From positions 372,001 to 436,000 of the forward strand of contig JPHH03000002.1 in NCBI GenBank assembly GCA_000750105.3: a DNA stretch of 64,000 bases, in the 5' to 3' direction. Under the pieces are notes generated by a model. It saw nothing but the letters and a program-made list of their open reading frames with translations. It was not told the origin of the DNA and did not search any database. Numbering within the stretch: position 1 is the stretch's first letter; every line of letters begins with the position of its first letter. Position numbers and translations under genes: made by a program. This DNA comes from Tolypocladium sp. Sup5 PDA-1. Lineage: Eukaryota > Ascomycota > Sordariomycetes > Hypocreales > Ophiocordycipitaceae. Of the stretch, positions 1-9,569 are shown piece after piece.

Positions 1-1467
1 AACGTCGCTGCTGCGCGGCGCAACTGCGCGCGAATGCTCCAGGCTTGCGAGAAGCTGAACCTGGGATGGAGGGCCCACGTCAAGACGCACAAGGTCGGCA
101 CCTCCTCGAGAGCTCTACACGTCAAAAACCGTGGCTGATGGTTAACACCTGTGATAGACTGTCGAGCTCACGCAGCTTCAAGTTGGCACTGATGCCGGCC
201 GGCCAGTGAACCTCATCGTCTCGACGCTGGCCGAGGCCGAGTTCCTCCTGCCAATGTTGACCGAGTACAGGAGCCAGGGTCGTCGTGTAAATGTACGATG
301 CCATCCCGACCTCTGCTTCTCTCTTCATTTGATTCGCATGTACTAATTTTGTAAAAGGTCCTCTACGGCCTACCCATTGCCCAGAATGCCATGTCACGCC
401 TCGCTGCCATTGCCAAGACCCTCGGCGAGGGCAGCGTTTCCGTCTTGCTCGACGACCCTGCCCAGCTCGCCGTTGTCTCCAAGTTCCAGGGCCTGTCTGG
501 CGTCGTTCCGCATGCGCACATCAAGATCGACATGGGCGGGCGCCGGGCAGGCGTGGCCGAAGACAGCGCGCGCTTCATGGAGCTGGCCGAAGCAGCGCTC
601 GACGCGCACAGCCAGGGGACCGTCATCCTCTCGGGCCTGTACTCGCACGCTGGGCACTCGTACGGAGGAGACAGCCGTGTGGCGGCCATCAGGATGATGA
701 AGGAGGAGATCAGCGCCATGCTCAAGGGCGCGGACCGTCTGCGTGCCCGGGCGACGGAGAAGGCCCTGTCCAACCCGCCCTCGCTGGTTGTGTCTGCGGG
801 AGCGTCGCCAACAGCGCTGTCGGTGCAGAACCTCCTCGCAAGCAACGAGGACGGTGCGGACAACGTTACGCCCGAGTTGCAGGCGGAGACGACTTCGCTT
901 TCTACGCTCTTCGGCCTGGTCAAGGAGCGTGGCCATGCCGTGGAGATTCATGCCGGCGTGTATCCAACGCTGGACCTGCAGCAGCTGGCGGCCCATAGCA
1001 TCTCATCGTCCCGCCTGTCATGGGGAGATATTGCCTTGACGGTCCTGGCGGAGGTGCACAGCATCTACCCCGGCCGAGGTGCAGACGGCACGGCGGAGGC
1101 CCTCATCGGCTCCGGCGGGCTGGCTCTCGGCCGAGAGTTCTGCAAAGCCTACGACGGCATGGCGATGCTGACCCCATGGGGCAGGACAGGCGTCGAGTTG
1201 CCCCAGTGCAACGTCGAAGACTTCCAGGGCTGGGTGGTCGGCCGCTTCTCCCAGGAGCACGGGATCCTGACGTGGAGGTCAAGCAAGGCCGGGTCTGGGC
1301 CGACGCCCGAGCAGGGCATGGTCGAGGTCGGGCAGAAGGTCCGGCTCTGGCCCAACCACGCGTGCATCACCAGCAGCCACTTTGGGTGGTATTTTGTGGT
1401 GGACGAGGACAGGGCGGGCAAGGAGGACGAGATTGTGGACATCTGGACCAAGGCGAGAGGCTGGTAG
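1..1467 (+). CDS. D-serine dehydratase (zinc- and PLP-dependent, DSD1 type), 5' partial
   Basis: The gene enters the window already in frame. The first exon reads ...LGWRAHVKTHK, where the Lys of the HVKTHK motif is the PLP lysine of fold-type III D-serine dehydratases and D-threonine aldolases. A second exon (about 175-292) reads LQVGTDAGRPVNLIVSTLAE. The third (358-1467) carries the rest of the barrel (HIKIDMGG) and the C-terminal domain ending near LWPNHACIT, whose His and Cys match the family's zinc ligands. The intron at 293-357 has a TACTAAT branch-like motif. The first intron's donor, somewhere in 94-121, is unclear. The known reaction of the family is D-serine to 2-aminoacrylate, then pyruvate and ammonia; the zinc-ligand pair favours dehydratase over aldolase. 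The RidA gene at 3216-3744 fits, because RidA hydrolyses 2-aminoacrylate. The start codon lies outside the window. Confidence 0.85.
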
Positions 1468-2090
1468 GGGCTAGAACGGAGAATAGAAGGTGTTGAACGC
1501 CACCGGACGGAAGGGTAGAGCGGCACACGATGAGGCGACCCCCACGCTGCGTAGGGCTCCCATCCTTGGAGCTCTTGGGGGACGGTGAACCCCCGTGTTG
1601 TGGCCGGCTACCGTGTTGGTGTGATGAATGCGGCATCATGTCCGGTATGCAGTCCAATATGAGCAATTTGTTGGAACGTTGCGTGGACGAAACGGGTGGC
1701 TGTGATGCTGTAAGATGCAGTCAGCCCAGACAACAACATGCCCGTGAGATGCGAGATGGTTAACCAAGCTTGCCAAGTACCAATCGCAAAAGGTGTGACT
1801 AGGTCAACGACTAGCTTACCAAGAGCTGTTGATACTCAATTTGTTTGCGAGATGAATCAGGTCATGTTCTACGTGGGGGTTCGCTTCGAGACTCGCAGCC
1901 TCAGAAAGTGGTCCATTATCTGACATCGGCAGAAGTTGGAACCCCATCTTGGACAGTGACCTCGGCGTCTCCAGTTTAACCAACACCTCCCGATATCAAA
2001 ATCTCAAACTATTGGATTCGGGTCTTTGTCGTTTTCTTCATCCTCCGGCAATACACTGTTCTTCAACACTCACTCTAAACTCCACACCCG
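1468..2090. other. Intergenic: dehydratase terminator and aldolase promoter
   Basis: No gene, repeat or RNA is recognisable here. The last 100 bases are pyrimidine- and CAACA-rich, as is common in a fungal 5' leader just before the ATG at 2091. Confidence 0.5.
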
Positions 2091-3080
2091 ATGTCTCCTT
2101 CGGCCAACCACAGCGCCGGCTCCGGTGCAGACGGAAGCGCATCGCCGCCACGGGAGCTTCGCCGAGGCATCTACGTGCCCACAGTCGCATTCTTCGATGC
2201 CCAGACGGACGAGCTGGATGTCAAGACCGTCGCTCGCCACGTCCTCCGGCTTGCAGGCGCCGGGGTCGCCGGCCTGGCCGTCCAGGGCTCCAACGGTGAG
2301 GCGGTCCATCTCACGGCCGAGGAGCGCTCGCTCGTCACCAAGATGACGCGGAGCGCCCTGGACGGGGCGGGCTTCTCCGAGACGCTGCTGCTCGTGGGCT
2401 GCGGCGCGCAGTCGACGATCGAGGCCGTCGCGCTCTGCAAGCGGGCCGCGGCGGACGGCGGCGACTACGCCCTCGTGCTGCCGCCGAGCTACTACAGCGG
2501 CTTGTTCTCGGATTCGACGGTGGCCGACTTCTTCACGGCGGTGGCGGACGCCTCGCCCATTCCCATCGTCATCTACAACTACCCCGGGGCGACGCCGGGC
2601 ATCGACATCAACTCGGACACGCTCATCGCCCTGAGCGCACACGCCAACATCGCCGGGTGCAAATTTACGTGCGGCAACACGGGCAAGCTCGGGCGGGTGG
2701 CCGCCCATGTGCGGGCGTCGGGCCACAAGTTCCTGTGCTTCGCCGGGTCCGCCGACTTTACCGTCTCGTCGATGGCGAGCGGCGCCGCGGGCGTCATCGG
2801 CGGCCTGGGGAACATTGCGCCGCTCAGCAACGTCCGGCTGTTTGAGCTCGCCGAGGCGGGGAAGACGGCAGAGGCGGCGAAGCTGCAGGATGTTGTGGCG
2901 AGCGGCGACTGGGTTGCGATCCAGACGGGCGTCGTGGGCGTCAAGGTTGCGTTGCAGGAGTTTTACGGTTATGGCGGATGGGCGAGGAGGCCGCTCCCGA
3001 GGCCGGATGATGCGCAAAGGGCAAAGATTGTGGATGGGCTGAAGGATCTGGTTGCGGTGGAAAAGGGGTTTGAGTCATGA
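2091..3080 (+). CDS. Dihydrodipicolinate synthase/N-acetylneuraminate lyase superfamily aldolase
   Basis: A single-exon protein of 329 aa with the class I aldolase barrel of the DHDPS/NAL family. RRGIYVPTVAFFD marks the first strand. GSNGEAVHLTAEER occupies the place of the GTTGE oxoacid-binding loop. IVIYNYPG supplies the conserved Tyr, and the Lys of AGCKFT is the expected Schiff-base lysine. Fungal relatives include 4-hydroxy-2-oxoglutarate aldolase and L-threo-3-deoxy-hexulosonate aldolase; lysine biosynthesis is unlikely because fungi use the aminoadipate route. The first 20 residues are Ser/Gly/Ala-rich and do not form a clear targeting peptide. It lies between D-serine dehydratase and RidA, so an oxoacid, possibly pyruvate, as substrate or product is plausible, but the true substrate cannot be read from sequence. 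L-hydroxyproline breakdown (the related pyrroline-carboxylate deaminase) is an alternative. Confidence 0.85.
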   Translation: MSPSANHSAGSGADGSASPPRELRRGIYVPTVAFFDAQTDELDVKTVARHVLRLAGAGVAGLAVQGSNGEAVHLTAEERSLVTKMTRSALDGAGFSETLLLVGCGAQSTIEAVALCKRAAADGGDYALVLPPSYYSGLFSDSTVADFFTAVADASPIPIVIYNYPGATPGIDINSDTLIALSAHANIAGCKFTCGNTGKLGRVAAHVRASGHKFLCFAGSADFTVSSMASGAAGVIGGLGNIAPLSNVRLFELAEAGKTAEAAKLQDVVASGDWVAIQTGVVGVKVALQEFYGYGGWARRPLPRPDDAQRAKIVDGLKDLVAVEKGFES

Positions 3081-3215
3081 AAGCATTACTTGCACTTGGA
3101 TGTCCGGCAGGTTAGAGACAAGATACCTCAAGACCAACACAGGCGCAATTGACATGACTTGTTTAATTTCTATAAACTTTTCTGGTCCCTTGGTATTCTT
3201 CTACTGCTGTCCTCT

Positions 3216-3744
3216 TCACAAGAGAGCAGTGCACTCAATCTCGACGTCGGTGTTGAGCGGCAGCGTCTTGACGGCGACGCACCTGTTGCATGTCAGCAGT
3301 CTTTCCTGACCACGGGGCGTAACAGAGGAGGAGCTCACGTCCGGCAGGGCTTGACGTCGCCCCAGTAGGTGGTGTAGACCTCGTTCATCTTGGCAAAGTC
3401 GTCCATGTTGGAGAGGAAGACGTTGACCTTGACGACCTTGTCGATGCTGGAGCCGGCGGCCTCGAGGATGGCCGTGAGGTTCTTGATGCATTGGTGCTGT
3501 CTTTGTCAGTAACTCCCCGTGAAAGAGACCCCTCCATGATGGCGGGGTACTCGAGCTCGGAGACTTCTGACTTCCGACTTACAGTGTGCGCCTGGATGTC
3601 GCCGTCAATCAGCTTGCCCGTCTTGGCGTCCATGGGCACGGCGCCGGAGACAAAGACCATGCCGTTGGCCTTGATGGCCTGGCTGTAGATGCCGGGCAGA
3701 GGCTTGGGCGCGTTGTCAGTGAGGACGGCGATCTTGGAGGCCAT
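3216..3744 (-). CDS. RidA-family 2-iminoacid/enamine deaminase
   Basis: Three exons (3744-3583, 3496-3339, 3282-3216) join in phase to a 128-aa protein, the standard RidA/YjgF length. Exon 1 begins MASKIAVLTDNAPKPLPGIY and contains SQAIKANGMVFVSGAVPMD. Exon 2 has NLTAILEAAGSSIDKVVKVN and the YTTYWGDVKPCR segment. Exon 3 ends with CVAVKTLPLNTDVEIECTAL. The Arg of the CRTCVAV segment and the Glu of VEIEC correspond to the substrate-binding Arg and Glu of active RidA proteins. RidA hydrolyses reactive enamine/imine products of PLP enzymes, notably 2-aminoacrylate from serine dehydratases, so its place two genes from a D-serine dehydratase is functionally apt. It converges on the aldolase, with only 135 bases between the two stop codons. 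No mitochondrial presequence is obvious. Confidence 0.92.
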
Positions 3745-4217
3745 GGCTGCGTCTGTTGAGGGGTTGATGCGTGTGTGGCTTGGAGTGTAGGAGATTGTGT
3801 TTCTGGGAGGATGAAAGGTCTACGTTTTGTTACCGCAGAAGAGCCCGCTTTTCAAGCAGCTTCGGGGGAATCGGATAGAACGTCGACGGTCCATCGGATG
3901 CTGTTGCTGGAGAGCAAGTTCTACCCGTACGCCCTCCGCGACCCCCTCACGACGGCTGGTGGACCATTGCCAGACCGTCGACCCTCATCACCAGCGTCAT
4001 TGGCCGCGGCTGGGGACTGCTTTCCGGCAAAACGTAAGCCGATCTGGACGGGCTGTTGGTCGGGACCTGACGAAGCTTCCATGCATGCGCTATGCGGCGC
4101 CGGGAGGCCCGCAGGGGTAAGGTGAGAGGAGAGATTGACCCCCATGCAAGGGATGCGATGGAGGGGGGTGATGTCTGACCCCCACCGCTCCGACGGATGA
4201 TTGTGGACAGAGGTACG

Positions 4218-4246
4218 GGTACGAAGCACGGAACATGCTTCGTACC
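4218..4246. repeat. Perfect 11-bp inverted repeat with 7-nt loop
   Basis: GGTACGAAGCA at 4218-4228 is the exact reverse complement of TGCTTCGTACC at 4236-4246, separated by CGGAACA. It could form a hairpin or be a dimeric protein-binding site. The half-site GTACGAAG also appears singly at 41580-41587 and, inverted, at 23608-23615. Confidence 0.8.
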
Positions 4247-4642
4247 AGACTTCATGAAGATAAGGATTGTCCAGTCCCCCACGCAGCATCAGGAGGGCTG
4301 AGATGCAATCTCGCAGAACAGGCATTTCCCCAACGGCCAGTGTGGGGTGACGCGGTCGAGATCACCAGCTGGCCCCTGCTCTGGGGAAGCACCAAGATAA
4401 TGGGGGTGGAGCACACGTGCCCGATATCCGTGATACGGGAGCCGCCGGCGGCGAGATACGTGAACTTTGAAGGTAGCCCGTACACGGCCAGTACACACTG
4501 CAACCCCATGATACGCATCTCGGCGAGCTGGCCGCAGGTACCGGATACGGATCGACGACGCTGACGAGGAGGGTGGTGCGAAGCGAGCGCAGATGAGGCC
4601 GGACGTTGCTCGCTGCAGGGCTCGACTCGGTCCCAGCTCGCG

Positions 4643-4652
4643 GATATATTAA
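4643..4652 (+). promoter_or_regulatory. TATA-like element upstream of the MFS carrier
   Basis: ATATATTAAG lies about 135 bases before the ATG at 4785 and is followed by a C/T-rich leader, a usual fungal core-promoter layout. Assigned by position and composition only. Confidence 0.4.
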
Positions 4653-4784
4653 GCCCAGCAGTGGCCCGGGCGCTCACCGACGCCCGTCTCACCAGCAAGC
4701 CCTTCCGTCCTCCCTCACTCCCTTCTCGCGAGCTCTTCTCTGCATCCTCTCTCTCGTCACCGAGCCGCACCGCCCGTCGCGAGC

Positions 4785-6431
4785 ATGGCCGCGATCCCAG
4801 CCAAGGACGACGTCGAGGCCGCCGGCGACATGAAGCTCGGCGGCGCGGACCTCGGGCACACCTCGAGCAGCCCCAAGGACGGCGAGCTTGTCGAGACGGC
4901 GCGCGTCGTCGACCATGCTGCCGAGCGGAGCCTGGCCTTCAAGTTTGACGTCCGCATCCTGCCCGTGCTGGCGGTCATGTGTAAGTCGTGCGCGACGACT
5001 GTCGAGGCCCGGTGGTGGTTGTGCTGAGCCCGCTTGCTGACCGTGTCGTCCAGACCTCTTCAACGCCCTCGACAAGGGCAACTTGGGCAACGCCCAGACG
5101 AATGGCCTCAGCAAAAGTGAGCACCTGGGCCTCCTGTTGAGACTCGGTCCCCGGATCACTGCTCACACATGCTAGACCTCAACTTCAAGGACGGCCAGTA
5201 CAACCTCGTCGTCTCCATCTTCTTCGTCCCCTTCGTCCTCTTCGCGCCGCCCTTTGCCATGCTCGGCAAAAAGTACGGCCCCGCGCGCGCCCTGCCCGTC
5301 ATGATGTTCACCTTTGGCTCCATGACCCTGCTCACCGCCTCGACGCAAAACTTCTCGGGCATCTTCGCCGTGCGCTGGTTCCTCGGCATGGCCGAGGCCG
5401 CCTTCTTCCCCATGGTCATCTACTACCTGACCACCTTCTACCGTCGCGGCGAGCTGGCCCGCCGCCTGGCCGTCTTCTACGCGGCGTCCAACATCGCCAA
5501 TGCCTTCAGCGGGCTGCTCGCCTTTGGCGTGTTCCACATCAAGTCGGACATGTATGCCTGGCGGTACCTCTTCCTCATCGAGGGCTCCGTGACGGTCTTG
5601 TTTGCCGTGTTTGCGTACTGGTACCTGCCGCGGAGTGCCGCCGAGGCACGCTTCCTCGACGACGACGAAAAGTCGCTCGCGTTCCACCGCATCCAGGTCG
5701 ACTCGTCGTCGGTCGTCTCGGAAAAGTTCAACCTCAAAGACTCGCTCGGGGTGTTCAAGTACCCGACCACGTATGCGTTCCTGGCCATTGAGATCTGCCT
5801 CGGCGTGCCGCTGCAGTCGGTCTCGCTGTTTCTGCCGCAGATTATCCAGCGGCTCGGCTACTCGACCGTCATGACGAACCTGTACACCGTGGCCCCCAAC
5901 GTCACCGGTGCGGTGATGCTGCTTGTCCTGGCCTTCTGCTCCGACTGGACCCGCCTGCGGTTCCCCTTCATCGTGCTGGGATTCGTCTTTACGCTCACCG
6001 GCTTCGTCATCTATGCGGCCATTAGCGACGTCCACGCCGAGCTCCAGCTGGCGTATTACGCCACCTTTATGATGTGCTGGGGCACCTCGGCGCCGTCGGT
6101 CCTGCTGTCGACGTGGTACAACAACAACATCGCCCACGAGGGCCGCCGCGTGACGCTGACGTCCGTCGGCGTGCCCCTGGCCAACGTCATGGGGCTGGTG
6201 GCCAGCAACATCTTCCAAGAGCGCGACGCCCCCAAGTACATACCCGCGCTCATCACCGCTGCCTGCTTTGGCGTGGCCGGGGCGCTCATCACGGCCTGCT
6301 TGGGCGCGTACATGATGTTCGACAACAGGCGGCGGGACCGCAAGGCGGGCGTCAAGATTGACCCGCGAGACGTGCCGACACAGAGACTGCGGGACGGCCC
6401 GAGCGTGGAAGAGTTTAGATGGTTCCTGTAA
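4785..6431 (+). CDS. MFS transporter, allantoate permease/anion:cation symporter (DAL5-like) family
   Basis: Three exons (4785-4980, 5054-5116, 5176-6431; introns GT..AG) give a 504-aa protein. A hydrophilic N-tail is followed by DVRILPVLAVMYLFNALDKG, the family's first membrane helix. Exon 2 reads LFNALDKGNLGNAQTNGLSK, a signature of DAL5-type carriers. AMLGKKYGPARALPVMM is the loop 2-3 segment, and RWFLGMAEAAFFPMVIYYLT the fourth helix region. The C-tail with DPRDVPTQRLRDGPSVEEF also resembles this family. Relatives import allantoate, pantothenate, nicotinate, biotin precursors or other organic anions across the plasma membrane; the substrate here is unknown. It is divergent from RidA and close to amino-acid catabolic genes, so a nitrogen-containing anion would fit, but this is inference. 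Confidence 0.9.
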
Positions 6432-6742
6432 GGTGCGAGTTTTGCAAAGAGATGGATTGTGTTGTTCTTTATTGGCGCGCAGGTAGCGATGTTCTGAACT
6501 TAATGACTCGAATGAAACTGCTCGGCCATTGTGACCGTACATCTTTGTTTGAGTAACGAGCCTCCCATAACGCCGTCAGTGACGCATAAAAGCAGGCTCT
6601 ATAGTGTCTATGCAACCAAAATGAAGCACACGCATTGTGTGGAGAATGCCCCTATCATACAACTTCTCTGCTTCGTAACATTAGTCTCATTCTCAAGCCT
6701 GACGCCTGTCGGGTACTCACGGGTGCGCATGTCGCTGCACAC
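6432..6742. other. Convergent 3' intergenic region
   Basis: Between the stop of the MFS carrier and the stop of the small mitochondrial protein gene. AT-richer than the flanks; nothing else recognised. Confidence 0.5.
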
Positions 6743-7117
6743 TCATTTCTTCTCGGCCGCCTGCGTCTCTCCCCCCTTCCACCACATCCAGGCGGCCTTG
6801 CAGTAGAACCACGTCTCCATGGTGCCAAAGATGCTCACCACCACGATGAGGAAGATCTTCATGTTCCTGCTGAGCCCGAGGCTCGCGAAGTTGGTCTCAA
6901 ACGACGGGTTCTCGGTGGCATTTTCTCTCGCCTCCGCCTTGGGCGGCGCTTGCTTTTGGCCTTCGAGCAGGCGGGACTGAGTTGAGAAGAGTGACGATGG
7001 TGCGCGGGAGAGGCGAACCATGGAGCTCGATGGGAGCGCGGCGGCGGGGACGAGATGGCGACCCAGCTGCGTGCGCACCAGCGATGCCATGGGACGAAGC
7101 ATTTCTAGTGATCTCAC
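6743..7117 (-). CDS. Small mitochondrial inner-membrane-like protein, conserved hypothetical
   Basis: A single-exon reading frame of up to 124 aa. A Met at residue 10 (MASLVRTQLGRHLVPAAALP) starts an Arg- and Ser-rich, acid-free segment ending FSTQSRLL, a good mitochondrial presequence with a likely cleavage near the RLSRAPSSLFST region. The mature part carries NPSFETNFASLGLSRNMKI, then one hydrophobic helix (IFLIVVVSIFGTMETWFYCK) and AAWMWWKGGE before a charged tail. This pattern of a single transmembrane segment after SLGLSRNMK is one I associate with a conserved fungal mitochondrial protein of unknown role; I cannot name it. The choice between the two start codons is open. The gene is divergent from the flavin oxidase at 7598. 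Confidence 0.7.
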   Translation of the reverse strand: MRSLEMLRPMASLVRTQLGRHLVPAAALPSSSMVRLSRAPSSLFSTQSRLLEGQKQAPPKAEARENATENPSFETNFASLGLSRNMKIFLIVVVSIFGTMETWFYCKAAWMWWKGGETQAAEKK

Positions 7118-7597
7118 GGAGATGGCTGGATGTCGAAGTGACGAATTTCGAGATTGAGGTGTTTTTGCAGGTCCCAGCTTCGAGGTGCGAAAAGGAGACC
7201 GACCAACGGTTCAGCGTCACGTGAGGTGCGACAGCGGATATGACCCAAATGGACAGAACCAACAGATGTCTCGCATACGTCTCCATACGTGCTTATATTA
7301 TTTATACGGGAGATTTGGAATGTATTATTAGTGTCAAGTCTGTAGAAAGCGCCGACGTTCCCGTCGAGTGTCGGATCGAAGCACTGACCTCATCGCTCAC
7401 CCAAGATTCCACTTACACAAGACGACGCCATTTGCCGCTGCAAGCCAATATGTACGACATTCTGTGAATCCTCTATTGAGATGCCGTTTCTGTTCTTTGC
7501 GGGGCATTGCGCTGACGAGTGGGTTCCACAATGGCTAGTTATTTGGCTGCGTATTGATTCTCGATCCCGTTCCACCCGATCGACTCATCGGCTCGGC
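7118..7597. other. Divergent promoter between mitochondrial protein and flavin oxidase genes
   Basis: About 480 bases; AT-rich around 7290-7340 (TTATATTATTTATACGG). No gene-like feature otherwise. Confidence 0.5.
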
Positions 7598-9322
7598 ATG
7601 GAGGTCATCCCAGCTGTGGCAGCGTGGGCCATCGCCTCTGCCTGTCGACATGCCCCTGCCGGCGGTTGGCTCGGAGGCATCTGTGGCCCAAGATACGACG
7701 GGAAGCAACTCGCGGAGAGACTCTCTCAGAACGCGCGGATCCACCTCCCAGGGTCGGAGGGCTTTGTAGAAGCAACGACGAGGTGGTCTGTACGGGACGA
7801 GCCCAAAGCCAGCATCGTCGTAGTGCCCGGGGATAGCAACGACGTGGCTGAGACGGTGAGTCTCTTGGAGCGCTGCCCTATTCCATGCAACCTGTCGTGA
7901 TTCGTGAAGCCAACTCGGCGCAGGTGAAGCTCGCGAATGCGTGGAAAATGTCCTTCTTGGCCGTCAACGGCGGCCACGGAGCAATCACCTCGCAGGGGAA
8001 GATGCAGGACGGCATCGCCATCTGGCTGGACCAGCTGAGCAGTGTGGAAATCGCAAAAGACGGAGCGACGGCCAAGATTGGCGGCGGGACTTTGACCAAG
8101 CGTGTCACCGAGACGCTCTGGGCGGCAGGAAAGCAAACCGGCGAGTTGCAATTCCGAACATTTCATGTGTCAGTCTATCGGGGCGGGGGCTGACTCGGAA
8201 GATACGTGTAGTGACAGGAGGCTGCGAATGCACCAGCATCCTCGGGCCCGGACTCGGAGGCGGCCACGGCTTCCTCCAGGGCCGCTACGGCCTCATCTCG
8301 GACCAGTTCGTTTCCATGGACGTCGTGCTGGCCGGCGGGAGCCTGCAGACCATCGATGCGGGCTCCGATCTTTGGTGGGCCATGCAGGGCGCCGGCCACA
8401 ACTTTGGCATCGTGACGTCCGTCACCTCCAAGATCTACGACATCCAGCACCGCGACTGGGCGTCTGCGACGTTTGTCTTCGCGGGCGATGCGGTCGAGGC
8501 TCTGTACGAGGGCATCAACGAGCACCTCTTGAAGAATGGCACGCAGCCTGTTGATGTTATCAACTACTCGTTCTACTTTAATCATCCTGGCATTGATCCG
8601 ACCAGGGTGAGTATCCCCACATCGTACATGCATCAGCCAGAGATGTCTGGTGCCTCGTTTCCCCACTTTCTAACGCCTCAGTGCAGCCCGTCATCGCGTT
8701 GAAGATCCTCCAAGAAGGGGCGACGGCCGTCGACTCGACCTACACAAGCCCCTTCCACAAGCTCGGACCCATCTTCGCGCATGTTTCTGCGGGCAGCTAC
8801 CTCGACGTCCCGGCCTGGACCGACATCTCCAACGAGTCTGGGCCGTGCCAGAAAGCCGGGCTGGTGAACATCCGCTTCCCCATCGACCTGCAAACGTACA
8901 ACGCCCCCGCCCAGCGGCGCGCGTACGACCTCTTCGCGTCCGCCACGCACGAGACCCCCGCGTTCAACGGCTCGCTGTTCCTCTTCCAGGGGTATTCCAT
9001 GCAGGGCGTCAAGGCCGTGCCCCGCGAGTCCACCGCGGTGTCCTTCCGCGGCGACAACCTGCTCGTCTCGCCGCTCATCACCTACGCGCCCGCGGGGCTG
9101 GCGCTCGATGGGCGGGCTGTCGAGCTGGGCGAGCGGCTGCGCCAGGTCCTGCACGAGGCGAGTGGCCGGAGCGAGCTCAACGCGTACGTCAACTATGCGT
9201 ATGGAGCCGAGACGAAGCATAATTGGTACGGGCACGAGCAGTGGCGCCAGGAGCGGCTGCTGGCGTTGAAGAACAAGTATGATCCGCAGCGCAGGTTTAG
9301 CTTCTACGCGCCGATTGCGTAG
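7598..9322 (+). CDS. FAD-linked oxidoreductase with BBE domain (berberine-bridge-enzyme type), probably secreted
   Basis: Four exons (7598-7855, 7924-8140, 8212-8606, 8687-9322) join in phase to 501 aa. The FAD-binding PCMH domain shows VVVPGDSNDVAETVKLANAW, then AVNGGHGAITSQGKMQDGI, in which the His of GGHG matches the covalent FAD His of this family. GPGLGGGHGFLQGRYGLISD is the second nucleotide-binding segment. The C-terminal BBE domain ends NWYGHEQWRQERLLALKNKY with DPQRRFSFYAPI. Such enzymes oxidise alcohols, sugars or secondary metabolites with oxygen. Intron 2 (8141-8211) needs a GC donor (GCGAGT..TAG): this is the only splice that keeps phase and restores the usual GGCECTS segment. 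The N-terminus, MEVIPAVAAWAIASACRHA, is a weak signal peptide, so the start could be wrong. It converges on the Zn2Cys6 regulator. Confidence 0.85.
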
Positions 9323-9569
9323 ATTGGCGAGCGGCAATGTGGCCATGAAGGAGGCCGAAGAGGGACGAGGGAGGCGTCTCCATGTAGTGTCTCGGCAGCA
9401 TGGAGCTGTGCGGCCTGGCCTGTACGTAGAGTGACGGCGATGCAGACCGGCTTCTGTGGTCTGTTCCTCGGCAGACGTGGCCCCACGGTAATTCGAATAC
9501 CTAGTGTTGCCGACGCCTCTCATCTGGGGGTCGGGATGCAAGTGTTGAGCCAATCCTCTGCGACTTGCT

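Larger units (their letters stand above)
3745..4784. other. Divergent promoter region between RidA and the MFS carrier
   Basis: About 1 kb with no credible coding sequence. It holds a perfect 11-bp inverted repeat at 4218-4246 and a TATA-like stretch near 4643, both listed separately. Long alternative frames here lack family motifs and are treated as chance. Confidence 0.6.

Noticed and set aside
2070..3017. 315-codon minus-strand frame opposite the aldolase
   Set aside because: Arg/His/Asp-rich antisense shadow of a well-supported gene.
5172..6542. 456-codon open frame on the minus strand
   Set aside because: Antisense shadow of the GC-rich MFS transporter; low-complexity His/Arg/Gly/Asp composition and no motifs.
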